From contig OY776131.1 in NCBI GenBank assembly GCA_963675135.1, positions 29,937,881 to 30,001,880 of the forward strand: a stretch of DNA of 64,000 nucleotides, written 5' to 3'. Each line of letters begins with the position of its first letter. Position 1 is the first letter of the stretch. A program made the position numbers and the translations under genes. Below the pieces are notes generated by a model. The model made no database searches and was not told where the DNA came from. It saw only the letters and a list, made by a program, of their open reading frames with translations. The DNA is from Galeopsis tetrahit (Eukaryota; Streptophyta; Magnoliopsida; Lamiales; Lamiaceae). This document shows positions 51,950 to 63,530 of this stretch, one piece after another.

Positions 51950-53596
51950 TGTTGGTCCTAAAAGGAGTATATAACAAGTGTATGGGGGGGAATACACTTG
52001 TATGCAAATTCTTTTCAATCTTGATCAAACCAGATATCAGCAATGTTGTCTTGGACAACTCTGCTGAAGATGATTAACTTCTTAAAGATAATCAAACTAC
52101 TAAGTACTATTGAGTAATTAGTTGAATAACTATCTAAGAGAGTTATATGTGCGGAATAGTGGTTGGCCCTTTTAGTTTAAACTCCTTTAGATTCTGAAAT
52201 CACTTGGTCAATTCAATACAGACCAGTTTCAGGGAACTTGTCCAAATCAGTTTTGCACAGTCTTTGAATGTTTATCCTTTGAAAGATCAGTTTTGTGTGC
52301 AGTGTTGAGTGTATGAAAGTACTTGAAAGTAAATCAACACAAGAGTTTATAGTGGTTCAGAGACTCAAGCTCCTACATCCACTTTCCCTGATTTAACAGG
52401 ATAATTCCTTCACTCTTGGAATTAACTTGTTTTATAGTGCCAAGGTGCACTTGATCAAGAACACCACTCTTGGTGAATTGATCCCTAGGATGTCTAGAGT
52501 CCTAGTACCCTCTTCTCAACTCAGAACTGAACTGTTCTTCTCTCAACAGTCAGCTCCTACCACTTCTACTACTACAACCTTCTCACTTTCACTCTTGAAA
52601 GATATGAGGATTGAAGTAAGGTTCCAACTAATGAGATATCCTTTACAATGGAGATCAGTGTATAAGGATAGGATATCTCTCTAAGCTTGTGTATGGATGT
52701 ACAATGAAGTTCAGCTTAGATGAAGTGTTTGAAGACTAAGATAGTCTTTGAAAGCTTTGAAAGCACTCTAGCTTGTAAGAACTTGAGCTTAGTTGGTTTG
52801 TGTTGAGATTAGTTGGATGCTTTCAAATGGTCTTCACACTTCTGTATTTATAGACAAATGAAGGATTTGCCCGTTGGAGAGGCAGCCTCCAATGTCCATA
52901 AATGTCTTCTTTCAGTTCTTCAACTTTGAAGACAGTTTCTTGATAGTGACATGTCCTCATTTGGGAAATAAACGGCTGTAAGAGCTTTGTCTTCATTCTG
53001 CAGCACTCTTCCCAATATCTGACTTTCAGATTCTCTTGTTAGAACTTGGACATCACTTCTGAAGGTTGTTCCAATGATAGGACAACATTCCTCAATATTT
53101 GGACAACACTCCTTATCACCATCAGCAGTCTTGCTTATTAGCAAGGTTGGCTTGCTCTTCATCAGATGACTTGGCTCTTTCCCTTTATTTCTCTTGAAGA
53201 TGATCTTAGCTTGTTTCTTTGAAGATCTTTAGGGTGTGATTGTCTTTTTATCTTCAGCATAGTTGACCTCAGGCTTTCAGAGCCCTTGATCTTGATTAAT
53301 TGAGTTGAGACAGCTCCTCTGGACAACTCTCCTGATCAGCATACTTGTCTTTCAGCAGACTTGATCATGATTCCAGAGTTTGAACCTTGAGGGGACTTGT
53401 TCTTGATGTACTTCAAAGCATATGTTCCCCCTCAATTTGTGCATCTAATCATCTAAGAGCTACCTAACATATTAGCTCCTCATCTAGCCTTTATATTATA
53501 TGTTCTAACATGTCTAGAACATATTCAATCATAACTTAGGCATGTCTCAGGGGGTTTTGGTATTCAATCAAAACATAACTCATTTTATTCCCAACA
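51950..53596 (-). repeat. 5' LTR of Copia element
   Basis: 1647 bp, nearly identical to the 3' LTR. In sense order it starts TGTTGGGAATAAAATG and ends GGACCAACA. Contains the promoter box below and the stem-loop at 51974-52001 (7-G loop). Confidence 0.95.
52845..52852 (-). promoter_or_regulatory. TATA box in 5' LTR
   Basis: TATTTATA on +, TATAAATA on the sense strand, in the context GTCTATAAATACAG. The same box is present in the 3' LTR (39248) and in related LTRs B (4043) and C (8164), so it is the likely core promoter. Confidence 0.65.
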
Positions 53597-53601
53597 AAGA
53601 A

Positions 53602-54939
53602 CTTTGAAAATTTTGAAGATCGTGAAGAAATTTTGAAGATTGAAGATTTTTTTAATTTATGTATATTTCTTCTTACATTTGAAGATTTTTGTAATTTACG
53701 ATTGTCTCTCATCTTCTCAATAGAAATCCAACAATTCGTCTTTTGTGATTCGTCTTTCTTGATGTATCAAATTTTATAAATCCAAAAATTTAATATTTCG
53801 ATCTTTTTACTTTTTTAAATCCAACAAATCCATCTTAATTGTCATAATTCAACCATTCGTCTTCCTTGATGTATCAAATTTTATAAATCCAAAAATTTAA
53901 TATTTCAATCTTTTTATTTTTTTAAATTCAACAAATTCATCTTAATTGTCATAAATTTAATCTTTATATCTTTTTATTTTTATAAATTCAATTTAAGCTT
54001 TTGTTAATAAAATTACTCCAACAAATGTAAATTTAATCTTATATTTCTAAAATTACTCCAACAATAAGATTTGATTTTTTTTTCTATTTAATCTATCTTA
54101 ATAATATTTAAATAAATTTAATTTTAATCTTATTCCTAAAATTACTCCCACAATAAGATTTGATTTTTTATAAATTCAAAAATTTAATATACACTTAATT
54201 TTTATAAATCTAACTTAAATAAATTTAATCTATCTTAATATTATCTAAATAAATCTATCTTAATAATATCTAAATAAATTTAATTTTAATTTTATTCCTA
54301 AAATTACTACAATAATAAAATTTGATTTTTTTCCTATTTAATATATTTTAATAATATTTAAATAAATTTAATTTTAATCTTATTCCTAAAATTACTCCAA
54401 CAATAAGATTTGATTTTGATGTAATTTATATTGACACATCATTTAAATTTTATATTTCTAATAAAATAAAAAAATATTACAAATATATAGTCTTTTCTAT
54501 TTTTATATATATATGATGTAATTTATATTGACATAACATTTAAATTTTAATATTTTTCATAAAATAAAAAAATTTACAAATATAGAGTCTTTTCTATTTT
54601 TATATATATATATGATGTAATTTATATTGACATAACATTTAATTTTTTATATTTTTCATAAAATAAAGAAAATTAAAAGAATGTAAAATCTTCTAATTAA
54701 GTTTGATTAGTATAAATACAAGAAATTTTGTGAGAAATTTTAAAATAACATAATTGAATAAATTGAATTTTTTATTTTTTTAAAGGAAGAATTTGAAGAA
54801 AATAATGATTGAAATAGAGTGAAAGAGTATAAATTTAAAATATCTAAAAAAAAATTATTATTAAATGATTTGTAAAGATAATTATTTAAAATAAAAATTT
54901 ATAAGAAAATAAAATGAATATACTAATAATTATTTAATA
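53602..54939. repeat. Very AT-rich DNA with tandem and dispersed repeats
   Basis: No gene. At about 53996-54415 a block with AATTTTAATCTTATTCCTAA and ACTCCAACAATAAGATTTGA recurs about four times. At about 54417-54665 a unit of roughly 115 bp starting GATGTAATTTATATTGACA is repeated about 2.5 times. Confidence 0.7.
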
Positions 54940-54948
54940 AAATAAAAT

Positions 54949-55179
54949 GGGTTTGTCTACTATGGACTCGAGTGCATATTGTGCACCCTAATCCATATTT
55001 CACTTTTCAGTTTTACTGACTTACACTTTTTGGTAAATGGTGTCGCACTTTTCAATTATTAAACTGTATAATAATATTTTTAGTTATAGTGACTTACATT
55101 GTACTTTTCAGTTTAATAACTTACACTTTTCTTTAGACTAGGTGCACAACATGCATTCGAGTGCATACTAGACTTTACC
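54949..55179. mobile_element. Mutator-type MITE, copy 2
   Basis: 231 bp, same family as 468-717 but in reverse orientation. Ends GGGTTTGTCTACTATGGACT and ...GCATACTAGACTTTACC. Perfect 9-bp target duplication AAATAAAAT (54940-54948, 55180-55188). Confidence 0.93.
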
Positions 55180-55188
55180 AAATAAAAT

Positions 55189-57640
55189 TTATTAAATCTT
55201 GAAATGTAGTTATATAATTAACCTAGAATTTAAATTTAAATTACTCATCAGACTAATTGTACAAAATATTACAAAGCCACTTACCTTCAGTGAAAAATCT
55301 CGCCATCCGCTGTCTAAATGAGACCTGGAGGCTGGAACTGATGGTGGGTTACATGGTTACTCATGTTGGATATTTTAATGGGCTTTCACTTTAATATTTT
55401 CAACAAATGCTATGCCTTAATTTTTTAATTTTTTTTTCTTTAGAACTTTTTTGGTAGACTATTTAAATCAAAATATAATGACTTAATTCAGTGTTTGAAC
55501 TTTGAATGAATGTAATTATGTAAATATATTTGGTAGTTGGAGTCATATAATTATAAGACAAATACTTATGTATCATTTACATACCTGTACTCTGGATCTA
55601 ATTTTCTATTTACCTTTATTTTTTTTAATAAGTTCACAATCCCTTTTTTTAGACACTTATGTGTACAAGTTACTAAATTCAAGTTATTAGTTATTTACCC
55701 TATTTTTAATTATAATTATAATTATACACCGACTATTGAGTTATCAATGAATCACCACAAAGTCAAATATTATTCTATTTTTTTAACTTTCAAAAAATAA
55801 ATATAAAAAAAATCGAATATAAAAAAAAAATATTGAAAAAAAATATGAAACTCAAAAATAAAATTATGAAATAAAAATTTCAGTTATTTTTTTCAAAAAA
55901 TGACCAAAATTTAGAAAAAAAAATACAAAAAAATCGGAAAAAAAAGGAAACTAAACTAAAAAAATTCAATTTTTTTCTAATTTGGGTATAAATGTATGAA
56001 TAGAACATGCTCACTTTCTAGCTTTAATCTGATTTATAATAACTAAGATTATTTTGTTATGTCTTCATTATTTCTACAATATTTGTTAAAAGTTTTTTAA
56101 AGTTGTAGATTATTTTTTAAAACTAATTAATAATATAATCTAATTGAAAAATAAAATTTATATTTAGAAACTTAAATGAGTGGAGAATTGGGGAAGAAAC
56201 CAACATAATATTGCATCAACTTTATTATTTTCTTTGTGGTTATCGCCGTGTTGATGCATTCATATGTCTATTGAGTGTGATCGTATATATTAATTGAATT
56301 GTGTATTCAGTGGGTTCATTCTCACTTTTGTTCTTCTTACTAGTTAGTTAATATCAATCTTTTAATATTGATGTATTATTTGCATGGTATGCCTGAAATT
56401 ATGAATGTGTTAAGTTATGTATTTTTTTGTTAAGTATAATATTAGTTTAAATACGATATAGTATTAGTACGTCTATGGTATAGTACTAGTTAATATGTTG
56501 TACAGTATTAGAGACTAATGTGGATATAAAAATATTATTTAATATATGAACTAATACTATACAATATGTGAATTAATATTATACTATATTTGAACTAGTA
56601 CCATAGAGTATGTGAACTAATACTGTACAATATGTGAACTAATATTATACGGAGTACTATATTTGAACTAGTATCATAAAGTATGTGAACTCGAAACTCA
56701 AAAACATTAGAACTTGTCACAATATAAACTAATATTATATTGTATATGAACTAATACGTACAATATTGCATATTAACTAATAATATATCATAATACTTAT
56801 CAACTGTTATCATAACACTTATAAACTAAAAATTATATTCATAAAAAACTAAAATAAAGTGATTAAAAAACGAAAGTTCAAATAAAAAAAATAATTAAAC
56901 AATTTAAAACGAAGTAAAATTTGTAAGGAATGAAGAAATTTTTTTAAAGGATAAGGTGAAAATTATACACCAATTAATTAAAGTAAAATAGTATCAATAG
57001 AATTGAACACTTGCACTAAGAAATGAGAGTTTTATTTTTTAAAATAAATTATTATTACACTATTTAATACTTAAAAAAATAATTAATATTATTTTTAAAA
57101 TTTTCTTATTAGACTTTAAAATTTTAGAATAATTATTTGTGGCATAAAAAGAAAGTATGTGAAAAAAAATTATCATTTGAAATGATAAATAGAAAAAAAA
57201 ATATATAAAAAATAATATTAAAAAGAGAAATATAAATATGAATTGGAGTAAAATAAAAAAAATTAATGGAATATTATTTTTTAATGAAAAAATTAAAAAA
57301 AAAAATTCATTGAAGTAAAATAAAGTCCCATGAAAAAAACTATGTGTTAAATTGATATAATAAATGGGTCATGTGTTATTTGTAATGGGTTATTGGATTG
57401 GATATAGTAAATGGGTCATGTATTATTTGTAATGGATTATTGGATTGAATATAGTAAATTAGTCATGTGTTATTTGTAATGAGTTATTGAATCCAGTTAC
57501 ATACATGTAACTGGTACCCAAGAATGCAACCCTAATTATAATATATAACATGACATATAAAATACAATTTTTACCATGACTCTTACTTTCTCCGTGAAGA
57601 ATATTGGTATGCTCGATTTTTTATTTTTTTTTTTTTTGCT
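55189..57640. other. AT-rich intergenic DNA
   Basis: No coding region seen; the frames at 55502-55800 have AT-rich composition and no protein signature. At about 56470-56790 a short phrase around GAACTAATA(C/T)TATAC is reiterated irregularly. At 57361-57490 a unit of about 61 bp containing AATGGGTCATGTGTTATTTG repeats a little over twice. Confidence 0.5.
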
Positions 57641-57642
57641 GG

Positions 57643-57912
57643 TTTTGGATGAGACCGTCTCACAAAATACGAGTCTCCCTTGACCCTTATATAAAAAGTA
57701 ATAATGTTTCAGTAAAAAGTGATATTGTTTAAGTAAAAAGTGAGTGTTAGTCATTTTTATTAAAAACATTATTACTTTTTACTCCGTATCACTTTTTTTA
57801 CAAACAAAAAATCTGAAAGAAAAAATGAATTATCCTACCTAAAATTTTAAAATATGGGTTAAAAGGGATCCGTCTCATGAATCTTTATTCGTGACGGTCT
57901 CACACAAATTTT
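57643..57912. mobile_element. MITE with GAGACCGTCTCAC ends
   Basis: The left end TTTTGGATGAGACCGTCTCAC and right end GTGACGGTCTCACACAAA form imperfect inverted repeats of about 20 bp, with a second inner pair (CTCCCTTGACCC / GGGTTAAAAGGGATCC). Non-coding. Target duplication not clear, so superfamily is not assigned. Confidence 0.5.
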
Positions 57913-58037
57913 TGTTTTGTTTTTTTTTTTGTCGTGGGTTCTAATCGGTTGGATTTAATTGCAATTTTTGTTATTTGTTTGCTTAAGTGGAATACTTAAT
58001 TCGTCTACCTAGTAAATTAAAAAAGCTAAGAAACGTT

Positions 58038-58380
58038 GGGGGGGGGTGTTTTATTTTGGGATTATGTAGGATGGGAAAATTCGGATGAAGAAATCTTGGA
58101 TGGAAAAATCTTGATGAATAGTGATTGTGTATGTTTATTTTGAAATGTTAAATAGGATAGGATGTAACTTTATGCCAAATCAATTGTATAAGAGTGTGTG
58201 ATGTTGTATTATAGGATGTAACTTTATGTCAAATCAATTAGTAAGAGTGAGTGATTTTGTATTATTATAATAGTAAAATATATAGATATTTTTAGGGGTG
58301 GATGTAATTGGATGTTGAAATCCGGATGTGAAATCCCGAACTAGAACAAGACATGTGTGAGTCCCAAAACAAACATGCCC
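58038..58380. mobile_element. Tourist-like MITE, diverged copy
   Basis: Left end GGGGGGGGTGTTTTATTTTG and right end GTCCCAAAACAAACATGCCC are inverted repeats. The interior (GGATGTAACTTTATG, GAATAGTGATTGTG) matches in inverse the core of the MITE at 58503-59532. Confidence 0.65.
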
Positions 58381-58594
58381 TTATTTTCCTAGGTGTTTGG
58401 TTTGGATTGATCAATCCGTATTTAGATTGACCATTCAAAATCCAATTTAATCTCTCTCAATACAAATACAAATTAAAATATCAATTAATTCGTATAACCT
58501 TAGGGGGTGTTTGTTTTGGGACTCACCCGTCCGGACGTAACGTCCCACGTCCTGTTCTACTTCGGGATTTCACATTCGAATTTCCCCATCCAAC

Positions 58595-59104
58595 TAGGGG
58601 TGTGCACCGGTCCAAAACCGGACCGGGACCGGAATCTTCACTATTGCATGGACCGGAGACCGGACCGTAATTAATCCGGTCCGGTCCGGGTTTGGACCGG
58701 ATTTTTTTTTTTTTTTAAGTTTTTTTTTCAAGTTTATGGAAGTAAAAAAAATATTGATGAATTCGTGTATGAAAATCAAAGTGTTGCTCTTTATTTAAAA
58801 TCAATCTACGTCAATGTTAATTTTATTTATATTATTATTAATGATTTTTTGACCCTAAAAATAAATTAAATATGTTCGTTAAATTATATATTTGAAAAAA
58901 TGAAATAGATCTCAACAATTTTACCTCACATCCTCACCAATTACTTGGTTTTATAAAATAAGTGAGAGTATATTAGTAAAAAAGTATATAAAAAAAAAAT
59001 AAAAAATTCCGGTCCAAACCGGAAAACCGGAATCTAAAATTTGAAGGATCGGAGACCAGACCGGAAACTACCGGTCCGGTCCGGTCTTATTTTGTGCACT
59101 CCTA
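58595..59104. mobile_element. hAT non-autonomous element with ACCGG subterminal repeats
   Basis: 510 bp. Ends TAGGGGTGTGCA and TGTGCACTCCTA. Perfect 8-bp target duplication CATCCAAC (58587-58594, 59105-59112). Subterminal regions are full of CCGGTCC/GGACCGG motifs, while the core is AT-rich and non-coding. Confidence 0.93.
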
Positions 59105-59191
59105 CATCCAACTACATACACCCCTAAAAATACATATACATCCTACTATTACATCTCATCTAACTACTCTTACACAATTTGATTTGATATA

Positions 59192-59424
59192 GGGTTGGTC
59201 TGCTATGGACTCGAGTGCATGTTGTGCACCCTAGTCCATGTTGCACTTTTCAGTTACTGACTTACACTTTTTGGTAAATGGTGTTGCACTTTTCAATTAT
59301 TAAACTGTATAAGTAATAATTGAAAAGTGCAACACCATTTACCAAAAAGTGTAAGTTAGTAAACTGAAAAGTGCACATGGACTAGGGTGCACAGCATGCA
59401 CTCGAGTGCATACTAGACTTTACC
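59192..59424. mobile_element. Mutator-type MITE, copy 3
   Basis: 233 bp, ends GGGTTGGTCTGCTATGGACT and GCATACTAGACTTTACC. Perfect 9-bp target duplication TTTGATATA (59183-59191, 59425-59433). The best-preserved copy of this palindromic family. Confidence 0.95.
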
Positions 59425-60448
59425 TTTGATATAAAGTTACATCTCAACTTACTCAAAATCCCAAAACAAACCCACACAATTACTATTCATCAGAATTTCC
59501 CCATCCAACATAATCCCAAAATAAACATCGCCTTATATACCTATTTTTATATTATCACACCACTATTTTTTTTAATCTCATTTATCTCTCATACTTTTTT
59601 TTCACACTCATTCTCTTTCATATTTTTCTATGCACTAATAAATTATTACAATATCACCTTAGATTTGACATAAAATTACATTCACCCATACCTAGACATG
59701 GGCAACGGTTCCAAACCGCCGGTTTCGGTTAGAAACCGGCGGTTACGGTTTTAGTTTTTCGGCAACCGTAACCGAACCGCGAACCGCCGGTTACGGTTAC
59801 GGTTTTCAAACCGACGGTTTCCCGGTTCGGCGGTTTATTTTATTTTATTTTTTTTTTGCTCGTTTTCGCCTTTTTTACTTTTTTCGATCGTTTTCGAGTC
59901 TTTTTTCGATCGTTTTAAGTTAAAATTATTTTTACAACTTAAATTATACTCGTTTTAACCTTTGTTAATTGTTTTTATAAATTATATATTGTAAATTGTA
60001 ATTTTAACTTTAAGTCTTTAACTAACTAATTATTAATATTATTAAGTTATAAACTATAAAGTATTAAATATTAAGAGAATAAATTTAAATTATATAATGT
60101 GATTTATGTGAGTGATAAAAACTTCAAAAAATAAATTAATTATAATTTACAACTTACAAAGTTACAACTTACGTCTTACAACTTGAAAAAATAAATAAAA
60201 CTTATATAAACTCAAAACTTTAGAATTACATTTACAAATTACAACTTATAAATACAACAATAAATTACAAAAAAATTGGGGAGGGGAGGGGTTAAAAGAA
60301 ATTGGACTTGAGCTTAATTTTAAATATTAAACTTAGAAATTCTAAGTTCAAGAATTTTAAATTAAGTTGCCTACGTATCCAAATTCAACGGAAATTGGAA
60401 TCAAAGTCCACGTAGTTCTCTTACCTCAACTTACCTCAACTCGATTCT

Positions 60449-60754
60449 TCATTCTTCACTTCCGCCCGTAGAGGTCCATTCCTCGTCTTCTTCATTTTCA
60501 TCTTCTAACGATTGAGCTCTTTTTTCGGCTCTTATCCAATCATCAAGTAAGCATTGGTTCTCTACGTTTTCAACGGTCATATTGGACCTCGTTGCATCCA
60601 AAGTATAACCTCCTACACTAAAAGCTTGCTCAACGGCAACGGTTGAGGCGGGAGCCGCAAAAATTTCTCTTGCAAGCATTGACATTGCCGGAAATACTTG
60701 AGTCACCGTCGACCAACATTTTAATATGTCAAAGTCTTCTTCCATATTTTCCAT
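60449..60754 (-). pseudogene. hAT transposase C-terminal dimerisation domain fragment
   Basis: A 101-codon frame. FDILKCWSTVTQVFPAMSML, AREIFAAPASTVAVEQAFS and VENQCLLDDWI are the hallmark blocks of the hAT family dimerisation domain (PF05699), which normally forms the last 80-100 residues of the transposase. An acidic tail follows. The catalytic core upstream is missing. The ATG at 60754 is simply the first in the frame; no promoter is visible before it. Its orientation is opposite to the BED fragment 365 bp away. Confidence 0.88.
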
Positions 60755-61009
60755 TGATGTATTCCTTTCATAGCTTTAAATACACTTTTAATCTGGAACG
60801 TTACGATTTTTTTTTTTTAAAATTTAAATACACTTTTAATCTGGACCGTTGAGATTCAAACGGTCAACAGACCTGGACCGTTGAATCGCCAACGGTCAGA
60901 TTTTTTAAATTGAAACCGGCGGTTAACCGGACTGGCGGTTTAACCAGCGGTTTGGCCGGAATTTTTTTTTTTTTTTTTTTAAATTCCGAAAATTGGCCCA
61001 TTTTTCACC

Positions 61010-61017
61010 TATAAATA
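61010..61017 (+). promoter_or_regulatory. TATA box upstream of BED finger ORF
   Basis: TATAAATA about 100 bp before the ATG at 61119, followed by a CT-rich leader (CTCAACTCTC) typical of plant 5' UTRs. It is the likely promoter of the hAT element. Confidence 0.55.
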
Positions 61018-61118
61018 CCCTATTTTCTCTTCTCATTTTTCACACCTCAACTCTCTTTTCTCAATTCTCTATTTCTCTCTTATTCTCTCAACTCTCAAGT
61101 CTATCTCATTTTTTTCAA

Positions 61119-61427
61119 ATGGCAAACGAAGGATCATCCCGTTCATCCGGAGTTACTAATGTACGTCAACGTGATGAAGAAGAAGTCAATCAACCGCAAC
61201 CTCGAATTCAACAAAACTTTCACCCTAGTTTGGAAAATCACTTTCGTGTGAGTGATATAAATCCAATAGACAATACACGTGAAGTTTGTTGTAACTATTG
61301 TCAAAAAATATATAAATTTAGGCGCGGTGGAGGATACGAAACTTTCAAGTCACACATTGAAAGAGTTCATCCGGAGGTATTGGGATTTCCCCCTGGCCCC
61401 TTGATTCTAGAGAATCTAGACTTCTAG
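61119..61427 (+). pseudogene. hAT transposase N-terminal BED zinc finger fragment
   Basis: ATG at 61119 (MANEGSSRSSG) gives 102 codons; this start is preferred over the upstream in-frame ATG at 60993 because it follows the leader and TATA box. Residues about 55-90 fit a BED finger: CCNYCQKIYKF, a basic loop, then H-x4-H (KSHIERVHPE). BED fingers bind the element's terminal repeats. The frame ends after PPGPLILENLDF; the catalytic domain is deleted. It might still encode a small DNA-binding protein able to compete with active transposase; this is inference. Confidence 0.85.
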
Positions 61428-61994
61428 TTTAGTATTATTATTTATTAGTATTTCACTATTTCATTTATATATTTGAAGTATTTAGTTTATTTTTATCTTG
61501 TCTTTTGAATTGTAACTTGTAAGTTGTAAACTTGTAAGTTGTAACTTTGTTCTTTAAGTTTACTACTTTACTTTAAGACTTTAAATGTTATTTATTTAAG
61601 TATGTTAGTAATGTTACTAATTTACTATGTATTAAGTTTAAGACTTAAGTGAAATGTTAAGTATTTAATTTATAAATTATATTTATCTAATTTCAGTATT
61701 TAATTTAAATATTTGTATATAAAAATTAAAAAAATTAAAAAAAAAAAACCGGAAACCGCCGGTTAATCGGGAAACCGTCGGTTTCACATGGGAAGAACCG
61801 TAACCGAACCGGGAAAATACGGTTATGGTGCGGTTTCGGCGGTTCGGCGGTTAGAAACCGCCCGTGTCTACCCATACCTCTCAATCTCTATCCAAATACA
61901 ATTTAAACACAATTATTATTATTCATGGATGACCTCAATCCACTTTATTCAATCTCAATCCTAATCCAATAATATCACAATCTCTAACCAAATA

Positions 61995-62225
61995 CACCCT
62001 TTGTCCATCAAAATCATACTCATTTTTTAAAATACTTGTTAAAAAAAATTAATTATAAAGAAGATATGTGGAGTAACGAGTAAAGAATGTTGTTGGTTGA
62101 TCGATCTTATTAATAAAGTAGAAAAAAAATACTCGATAGTTAACTATTTAAATAGAATGAGCATATTTTTTGTGAACCAAAAAAAAAAATATAGAACCGA
62201 GCATATTTTTCGTGGACGGAGGAAG
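61995..62225. mobile_element. Stowaway-like MITE, diverged
   Basis: The right end GTGGACGGAGGAAG and left end CACCCTTTGTCCATC pair imperfectly (8 of 12). TA flanks both sides (61993-61994, 62226-62227). The interior is AT-rich and non-coding. It abuts the right end of the outer MITE at 58392-61998. Confidence 0.65.
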
Positions 62226-62235
62226 TATTACCTAA

Positions 62236-63530
62236 GGCGGTGTTTGTTTTTGGATTGGCCAATCCGGATTTGGATTGGCTCAATCCCAATCCAATCTCTC
62301 TCAATCCAAATATCAATCCACCCCTATAATACACCTATACACTTATTTTTATACAATCAAATCACTATTTTTCTTTTCAATCATTCATTTTTTTTCATAT
62401 TTTTTTCTCTTTCTTACTTTTCTTTTACAGACTCTTTCTCTCTCTTACTTTTCTTTCTCTTACTTTTATTTCATACACTCATTCTCTCTCCTATTTTTCT
62501 TTCACTACTAATAAAGGAATTTTTTTATTTTAGTCTTGTAAGTTTGTGTGATTCCAAAATAAATCCTTTAAATTTTAACTTTACAAAATACATCCTACAT
62601 CCTACAAGCTATTAATTTTAGTCCTTTAAGTTTAAACTTCAATTTTGATCATTTAAATATATTAAAATCTAAAAACTTTAATAAAATTTGAAAAAAAATA
62701 TTTAGTAAAATAAAATAATTAAAAACCAACCAACCAAATAAAATATAAAATTATTATATAAATCATAAATAAATCTAATTTTAGCAAAATAATAGTAGTA
62801 TCAAATATATTTATTTAAAATAAGAATTTTTTTGTCAAAAAATTTATGAAGATATTAAATTTCAAAAAATAGAAATATAAAATTTTAAAAATGAAATAAT
62901 TATAATTTTTTATTATATTGATAAATCAAAAAAATATAATGTAAACCATAGGTAAATTTTAAAAATAAATTCAAATTTGAATATTTCATCATTATATCAA
63001 TATAATTTGCATTTGGGGAATATGACGGGGACGGAGTTGTTCTTTTTTTTTAATACATATTTATAATTTTATTTCAAATTTCTAGATTTTAGTATATATT
63101 TTTCTTTTTCTTTTCGGATTTTTATATTTTTAATTAATTATGAGAAAATGGCTAGGTAGAATTCGAGCATAATTCAGACTTTAATGATGTTTTTATTTAA
63201 TTTTAAAAAATATTTTAATGATGTTTTAAAAAAAATATACATTAAAATAAGTATTTTTTTTTTCAAATTTTATTAAAGTTTTTAGATTTTATTATATTTA
63301 AATGATCAAAATTGGAGTTTAAACTTAAAGAACTAAAATTAATAGCTTGTAAGATGTAGGACGTATTTTGTAAAGTTAAAACTTAAATGATTTATTTTGG
63401 AATCACCCAAACTTAAGGGACTAAAATAAATATTTCCTCCTACTAATAATAATAAAATATTATAACATTACTCTTATGTAACATAAAGTTACATCTCCCC
63501 CTATTTTTCAATCTTTAATCAAACACAACT
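62236..63530. mobile_element. Tourist-like MITE split by a Mutator-type element
   Basis: The left end GGCGGTGTTTGTTTTTGGAT follows TAA. The right end near 63530 (TTAATCAAACACAACT) is its approximate inverse. The two outer parts share vocabulary with the MITEs at 58392 and 58503 (CAATCTCTCTCAAT, AAAGTTACATCTC). Boundaries are approximate. Confidence 0.5.
62514..63439. mobile_element. Mutator-type element with long inverted repeats
   Basis: 926 bp. The first and last roughly 190 bp are inverted repeats (left: TTTTAGTCTTGTAAGTTTG, CTTTACAAAATACATCCTAC; right the complements). Perfect 9-bp duplication CTACTAATA (62505-62513, 63440-63448). No coding region; the core is AT-rich. Confidence 0.85.

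Larger units (their letters stand above)
38349..53596 (-). mobile_element. Complete 15.2-kb Sirevirus-like Copia element
   Basis: Both LTRs (38349-39999 and 51950-53596) start TGTTGG and end CCAACA. A perfect 5-bp target duplication AAGAA flanks the element (38344-38348, 53597-53601). Sense is on the minus strand: 5' LTR on the right, primer site, gag, pol with integrase before reverse transcriptase (Copia order), a 0.7-kb spacer, a 1577-codon extra ORF, polypurine tract, 3' LTR. Initiator-Met primer, long LTRs and an extra 3' ORF fit the Sirevirus (SIRE1/Maximus) lineage, whose members often carry an envelope-like ORF there. LTRs differ by a G-run length and about 5 substitutions, so it is recent. 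Confidence 0.95.
58503..59532. mobile_element. Tourist-like MITE (PIF/Harbinger) with two nested insertions
   Basis: Ends GGGGGTGTTTGTTTTGGGA and TCCCAAAATAAACATCGCC, with TTA on both sides (58500-58502, 59533-59535). Removing the hAT element at 58595-59104 and the Mutator MITE at 59192-59424 (with one target copy each) leaves about 270 bp, a normal MITE size. Confidence 0.85.
59693..61870. mobile_element. 2.2-kb hAT element with rearranged transposase fragments
   Basis: Ends TAGACATGGGC and GCCCGTGTCTA (10/11 inverted repeats). Perfect 8-bp target duplication CCCATACC (59685-59692, 61871-61878). Both ends and an internal region at 60913-60960 are packed with AACCGCCGG/CCGGCGGTT subterminal repeats. 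It carries a hAT C-terminal fragment on the minus strand and a BED finger fragment on the plus strand, back to back. A complete transposase is absent, so it is non-autonomous. Confidence 0.93.
58392..61998. mobile_element. Outer MITE holding a four-element nest
   Basis: The ends GGTGTTTGGTTTGGATTG and CTCTAACCAAATACACC are imperfect inverted repeats. The element's own sequence is only about 0.4 kb (58392-58499, 59536-59692, 61871-61998); the rest is two insertions, one of which holds two more. The outer target duplication is unclear. Confidence 0.55.

Noticed and set aside
62097..62615. 172-codon + strand frame with hydrophobic Phe/Leu/Ser-rich sequence
   Set aside because: It crosses a Stowaway-like MITE, a Tourist-like MITE and a Mutator element; the apparent membrane segments come from CTTTCTTTT-rich DNA.
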